64,000 nucleotides of DNA from Pseudomonadota bacterium (GTDB taxonomy: Bacteria; Pseudomonadota; Alphaproteobacteria; Rhizobiales; Beijerinckiaceae). Made by a program: the position numbers and the translations under genes. The notes beneath the pieces were generated by a model. That model made no database searches. It saw nothing but the letters and a program-made list of their open reading frames with translations, and had not been told where the DNA came from. Of this stretch, positions 61,921 to 64,000 are shown piece by piece. How positions within the stretch are numbered: the stretch's first letter is position 1; every line of letters begins with the position of its first letter. The DNA is taken from positions 27,626 to 91,625 of the forward strand of contig JAEXGT010000032.1 in the NCBI GenBank assembly GCA_023450615.1, in the 5' to 3' direction.

Positions 61921-63050
61921 CGCGTTGCCCCTTGGTTGTTGGTGTTGTTCTGGGATTGCGGCGCCTGGGTGAGCGGAAGGAAGGGAACGACCCCCTGCCC
62001 GTTCTGATCCACGATGATCTTATCCACGCTGCCGAACACGCGCTCCATGGTCTCGAGGAAGATGCGCTCACGGCTGACATCCGGAGCCTTGCGGTATTCC
62101 TCGTAAACCTGGTTGAAGCGCGCGGCCTGACCGGTGGCATCCGCCACGGACTGCTCGCGATAGGCTTCCGCCTGCTGAACGGTGCGGGCTGCCTCGCCGC
62201 GCGCCTCGGGAACGATGCGGCTGGCATAGGCCGAGGCCTCGTTCTGCACGCGCACGGCGTCCTGCTGAGCGGCGTTCACGTCGAAGAAGGCCTGCTGCAC
62301 TTCGGACGGCGGACGAGCTGCCTGGAGCTGCACCACGTTGATGAGCACGCCCGCGCCATAGGCATCGAGCGCCTCCTGCATGATCTGGCGCACCTCGCTG
62401 GCGATGCTGGCCTGCTCGGTGGTGAGAATGGCCTGGATGTTGCGGCGGCCGATCACTTCGCGCATGGCGCTTTCGGCCACGGATTTGATGGTGCCGTCAG
62501 GGTTCTCCAGGTTGAACACGTAATCCTGCGGGCGCGCAGGATTGATCTGCCAGACCGCATCGAAATCGATATCGACGATGTTCTCGTCGGCGGTCAGCAT
62601 GAGGCTTTCCTCGATCACGTCGCGAGGACGGCCCTGGCCCGTTGCAGTGGAGCGATAGCCGACCTCCACGCGCTGCTGTTCGGTCACGTTGGGCTTGATC
62701 ACCCGGCCGATCGGATAAGGATAGTTATAGCGCAGGCCTTCGCCGCTGGTGCTGTTATACTTCCCGAAGACCATATTGATGCCGACCTCATTGGGCCGGA
62801 CCGTGTAGAAGCCGGTCAGCAACCAGATGGCGATGACGCCCAGGATGATGAGGATCAGGCCCTTGCCGCCCATGGAGCCGCCGGGAATGAAATCCTTCAG
62901 GCGGTCCTGGCCACGACGCAGAATATCCTCCAGGTCGGGCGGATTGCCGTTGCCCTGCGGTCCGCCTGAACCCCATGGGCTCTTGCCGCCGCCTGATCCG
63001 CCACGCTGCCCCCAGGGGCCGCCGCCGCCGCTTTGGTTACTCCAAGGCAT
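61917..63050 (-). CDS. hflK: Protease modulator HflK
   Basis: A 377-residue SPFH protein. The first 40 residues are Gly/Pro-rich (GGGGPWGQRGGSGGGKSPWG), typical of HflK. A membrane helix LILIILGVIAIWLLTGFYTV follows, then the band-7 domain (RPNEVGINMVFGKYNSTSGE, ENIVDIDFDAVWQINPARPQ) and a helical stalk (AARTVQQAEAYREQSVADAT). It partners with HflC to control FtsH. Upstream is a 136-bp gap before folA. Confidence 0.95.
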   Translation of the reverse strand: MPWSNQSGGGGPWGQRGGSGGGKSPWGSGGPQGNGNPPDLEDILRRGQDRLKDFIPGGSMGGKGLILIILGVIAIWLLTGFYTVRPNEVGINMVFGKYNSTSGEGLRYNYPYPIGRVIKPNVTEQQRVEVGYRSTATGQGRPRDVIEESLMLTADENIVDIDFDAVWQINPARPQDYVFNLENPDGTIKSVAESAMREVIGRRNIQAILTTEQASIASEVRQIMQEALDAYGAGVLINVVQLQAARPPSEVQQAFFDVNAAQQDAVRVQNEASAYASRIVPEARGEAARTVQQAEAYREQSVADATGQAARFNQVYEEYRKAPDVSRERIFLETMERVFGSVDKIIVDQNGQGVVPFLPLTQAPQSQNNTNNQGATR

Positions 63051-63186
63051 AGGACGCCTTTCCTCACTCTGCTAGACCGACTGAAAAGCCGATGGGAATC
63101 TCTCGGCGGTTTTTGGATTTTGCCTCTTCCGCCTGTCAAGCCTGCGAATTGGGGGTTCGCGAGCCATTCGTCAACCTTGGAGCCGG

Positions 63187-63699
63187 TTAGGAGCGCCGTT
63201 CGAAGTCAATAAAGGTAAATGGGTACTCGTCATCCGGTCCTTTAGGATGAGAAGAGCGGGACTTTTCACGAAAGATTGACCGGTCTACCGGCGGGAAGAA
63301 GGCATCTCCTTCCGGAGAGGCAGCGACTTCTGTCAGGTATATTATCCGCACATGGGGCATGGCGATTCTATAGATCTCGGCGCCCCCGACGACGGCAACC
63401 GCCTCGGCCCCCATCCTCTTGGCAAGGTCCTCCCCTTTGGCCACGGCCTCATCCCAATCATGGACGACATGAACTCCGGGCGCGGAGAAGCCCTGATCGC
63501 GCGTGAGCACGATAGTTTCCCGGCCCGGCAGGGGTTTGCCGATGGATTCGAAGGTCTTGCGGCCCATGATCATGGGCTTGGCCATGGTGAGATCGCGAAA
63601 GCGCTTCAGGTCGCTCCTGAGCCGCCAGAGCAGCTGGTTGTCGCGCCCGATCACGCCGTTCTCGGCAACCGCGACCACGAGAATGAGAGGGGTTGTCAT
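63187..63699 (-). CDS. folA: Dihydrofolate reductase
   Basis: About 170 residues from the ATG at 63699 (MTTPLILVVAVAENGVIGRD); an in-frame start at 63753 adds an unrelated tail. Typical motifs are NGVIGRDNQLLWRLRSDLKR, MIMGRKTFESIGKPLPGRET, AVVGGAEIYRIAMPHVRIIY and the late DAFFPPVDRSIFREKSRSSH. It reduces dihydrofolate with NADPH. A short ORF ends on its ATG (ATGA overlap), suggesting coupled translation. Confidence 0.94.
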   Translation of the reverse strand: MTTPLILVVAVAENGVIGRDNQLLWRLRSDLKRFRDLTMAKPMIMGRKTFESIGKPLPGRETIVLTRDQGFSAPGVHVVHDWDEAVAKGEDLAKRMGAEAVAVVGGAEIYRIAMPHVRIIYLTEVAASPEGDAFFPPVDRSIFREKSRSSHPKGPDDEYPFTFIDFERRS

Positions 63700-63821
63700 T
63701 GCGTCTCCGCCATTTTGGTAAGCGCCTCGCCGGTGACAGCCTGCACGGGCCATTCATCCATCGGCTGGATGCCAATGGAGCAAGAGAACTCCATATCAGC
63801 TTTGCAAATCGTGCTTGTCAT
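63696..63821 (-). CDS. Small hypothetical ORF coupled to folA
   Basis: A 41-residue frame starting MTSTICKADMEFSCSIGIQP, whose TGA overlaps the folA ATG (ATGA). No strong Shine-Dalgarno and no recognised family. The exact overlap is the only support, so it may be chance. Confidence 0.3.
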   Translation of the reverse strand: MTSTICKADMEFSCSIGIQPMDEWPVQAVTGEALTKMAETQ

Positions 63822-63852
63822 GGGCGGTTGAAAACTTTGAATTGCTGCACGT

Positions 63853-64000
63853 CTATTCCGCCTCGTCCTCTGCCTGAACGCGGCGGGGCGAACCCCACTC
63901 CTCGAGAATGCCGTTCATATCGTCGAGGACGAAGAAGCGGGCGCTTTCCACATCGTAGCCCTCATCGAGCAGATTGTCGTACTCGGTCAGACGATGGCGG
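63853..64000 (-). CDS. C-terminal end of an unrecognised protein, cut by window edge
   Basis: The last 48 codons of a minus-strand gene before TAG at 63853-63855. The tail reads YDNLLDEGYDVESARFFVLD, then DMNGILEEWGSPRRVQ, ending in an acidic tail (AEDEAE). The family could not be named from this piece. It lies upstream of folA on the same strand, where thyA or related genes often occur in this group, but the tail does not look like thymidylate synthase. Confidence 0.6.
   Translation of the reverse strand, partial: RHRLTEYDNLLDEGYDVESARFFVLDDMNGILEEWGSPRRVQAEDEAE

Overview
The window reads as chromosomal DNA of a GC-rich alphaproteobacterium of the Hyphomicrobiales (Rhizobiales), probably near the Microvirga/Methylobacteriaceae group. 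This is inferred from protein style and gene content (folA-hflK-hflC-DUF2065-Do protease, a leuA with a leader peptide, many solute-binding-protein ABC systems with GntR, IclR and LysR regulators). It is not a database result. I see no transposase, integrase, phage gene, CRISPR array or rRNA. There is one tRNA (Lys, CTT).

The left part (about 1-39.5 kb) is a dense accessory catabolic region. In order: an FAD amine/amino-acid oxidoreductase cut by the left edge and an amino-acid binding protein (1-2.2 kb); a HutC-type GntR regulator divergent from a deglycase/kinase pair of the fructoselysine (Amadori) type (2.7-5.5 kb); a class-I glutamine-amidotransferase-like hydrolase (5.6-6.4 kb); a LysR regulator divergent from a D-amino-acid-transaminase-like gene, a polar amino-acid ABC transporter and a DmpA-type aminopeptidase (6.5-12.3 kb); a long leftward operon with an MlrC-type M81 peptidase, a YtcJ-type amidohydrolase, a complete Dpp/Opp peptide importer, a YkuD-M14 fusion and a DppA-type M55 D-aminopeptidase (12.3-23.5 kb); and an IclR regulator divergent from a second amino-acid-type importer followed by a ThDP enzyme, an FMN 2-hydroxyacid oxidase and an FAD dehydrogenase (23.9-31.7 kb). 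A further set (32.2-39.4 kb) has two FCD-GntR regulators, a beta-hydroxyacid dehydrogenase, two FAH-fold hydrolases and a NitT/TauT-type importer. Two gene remnants lie at the joints: an SDR fragment near 23.8 kb and a DUF4347-like fragment near 32 kb. They suggest past insertion and deletion.

The 5.6-23.5 kb block is the best candidate for an undescribed system. It combines two importers with enzymes whose families act on D-residues, gamma-glutamyl bonds or unusual peptides (M55, DmpA, DAAT, MlrC, M14, YkuD, C26). A plausible reading is uptake and dismantling of D-amino-acid-containing or glycated peptides such as murein fragments. The substrate is inference.

The right part (39.7-64 kb) is mostly housekeeping: a lipoprotein hydrolase, tRNA-Lys, phenylalanine hydroxylase with a divergent Lrp regulator, leuA, NUDIX, PhzF, pyridoxal kinase, DedA, ilvC, ilvH, a GST, ilvB, RMD1, miaA, serB, acs, a Do-type protease, DUF2065, hflC, hflK and folA. 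The branched-chain genes leuA and ilvB both have short leader peptides rich in their regulatory amino acids (a seven-Leu run; Leu-Ile-Leu-Val-Val) followed by hairpins, which indicates transcription attenuation.
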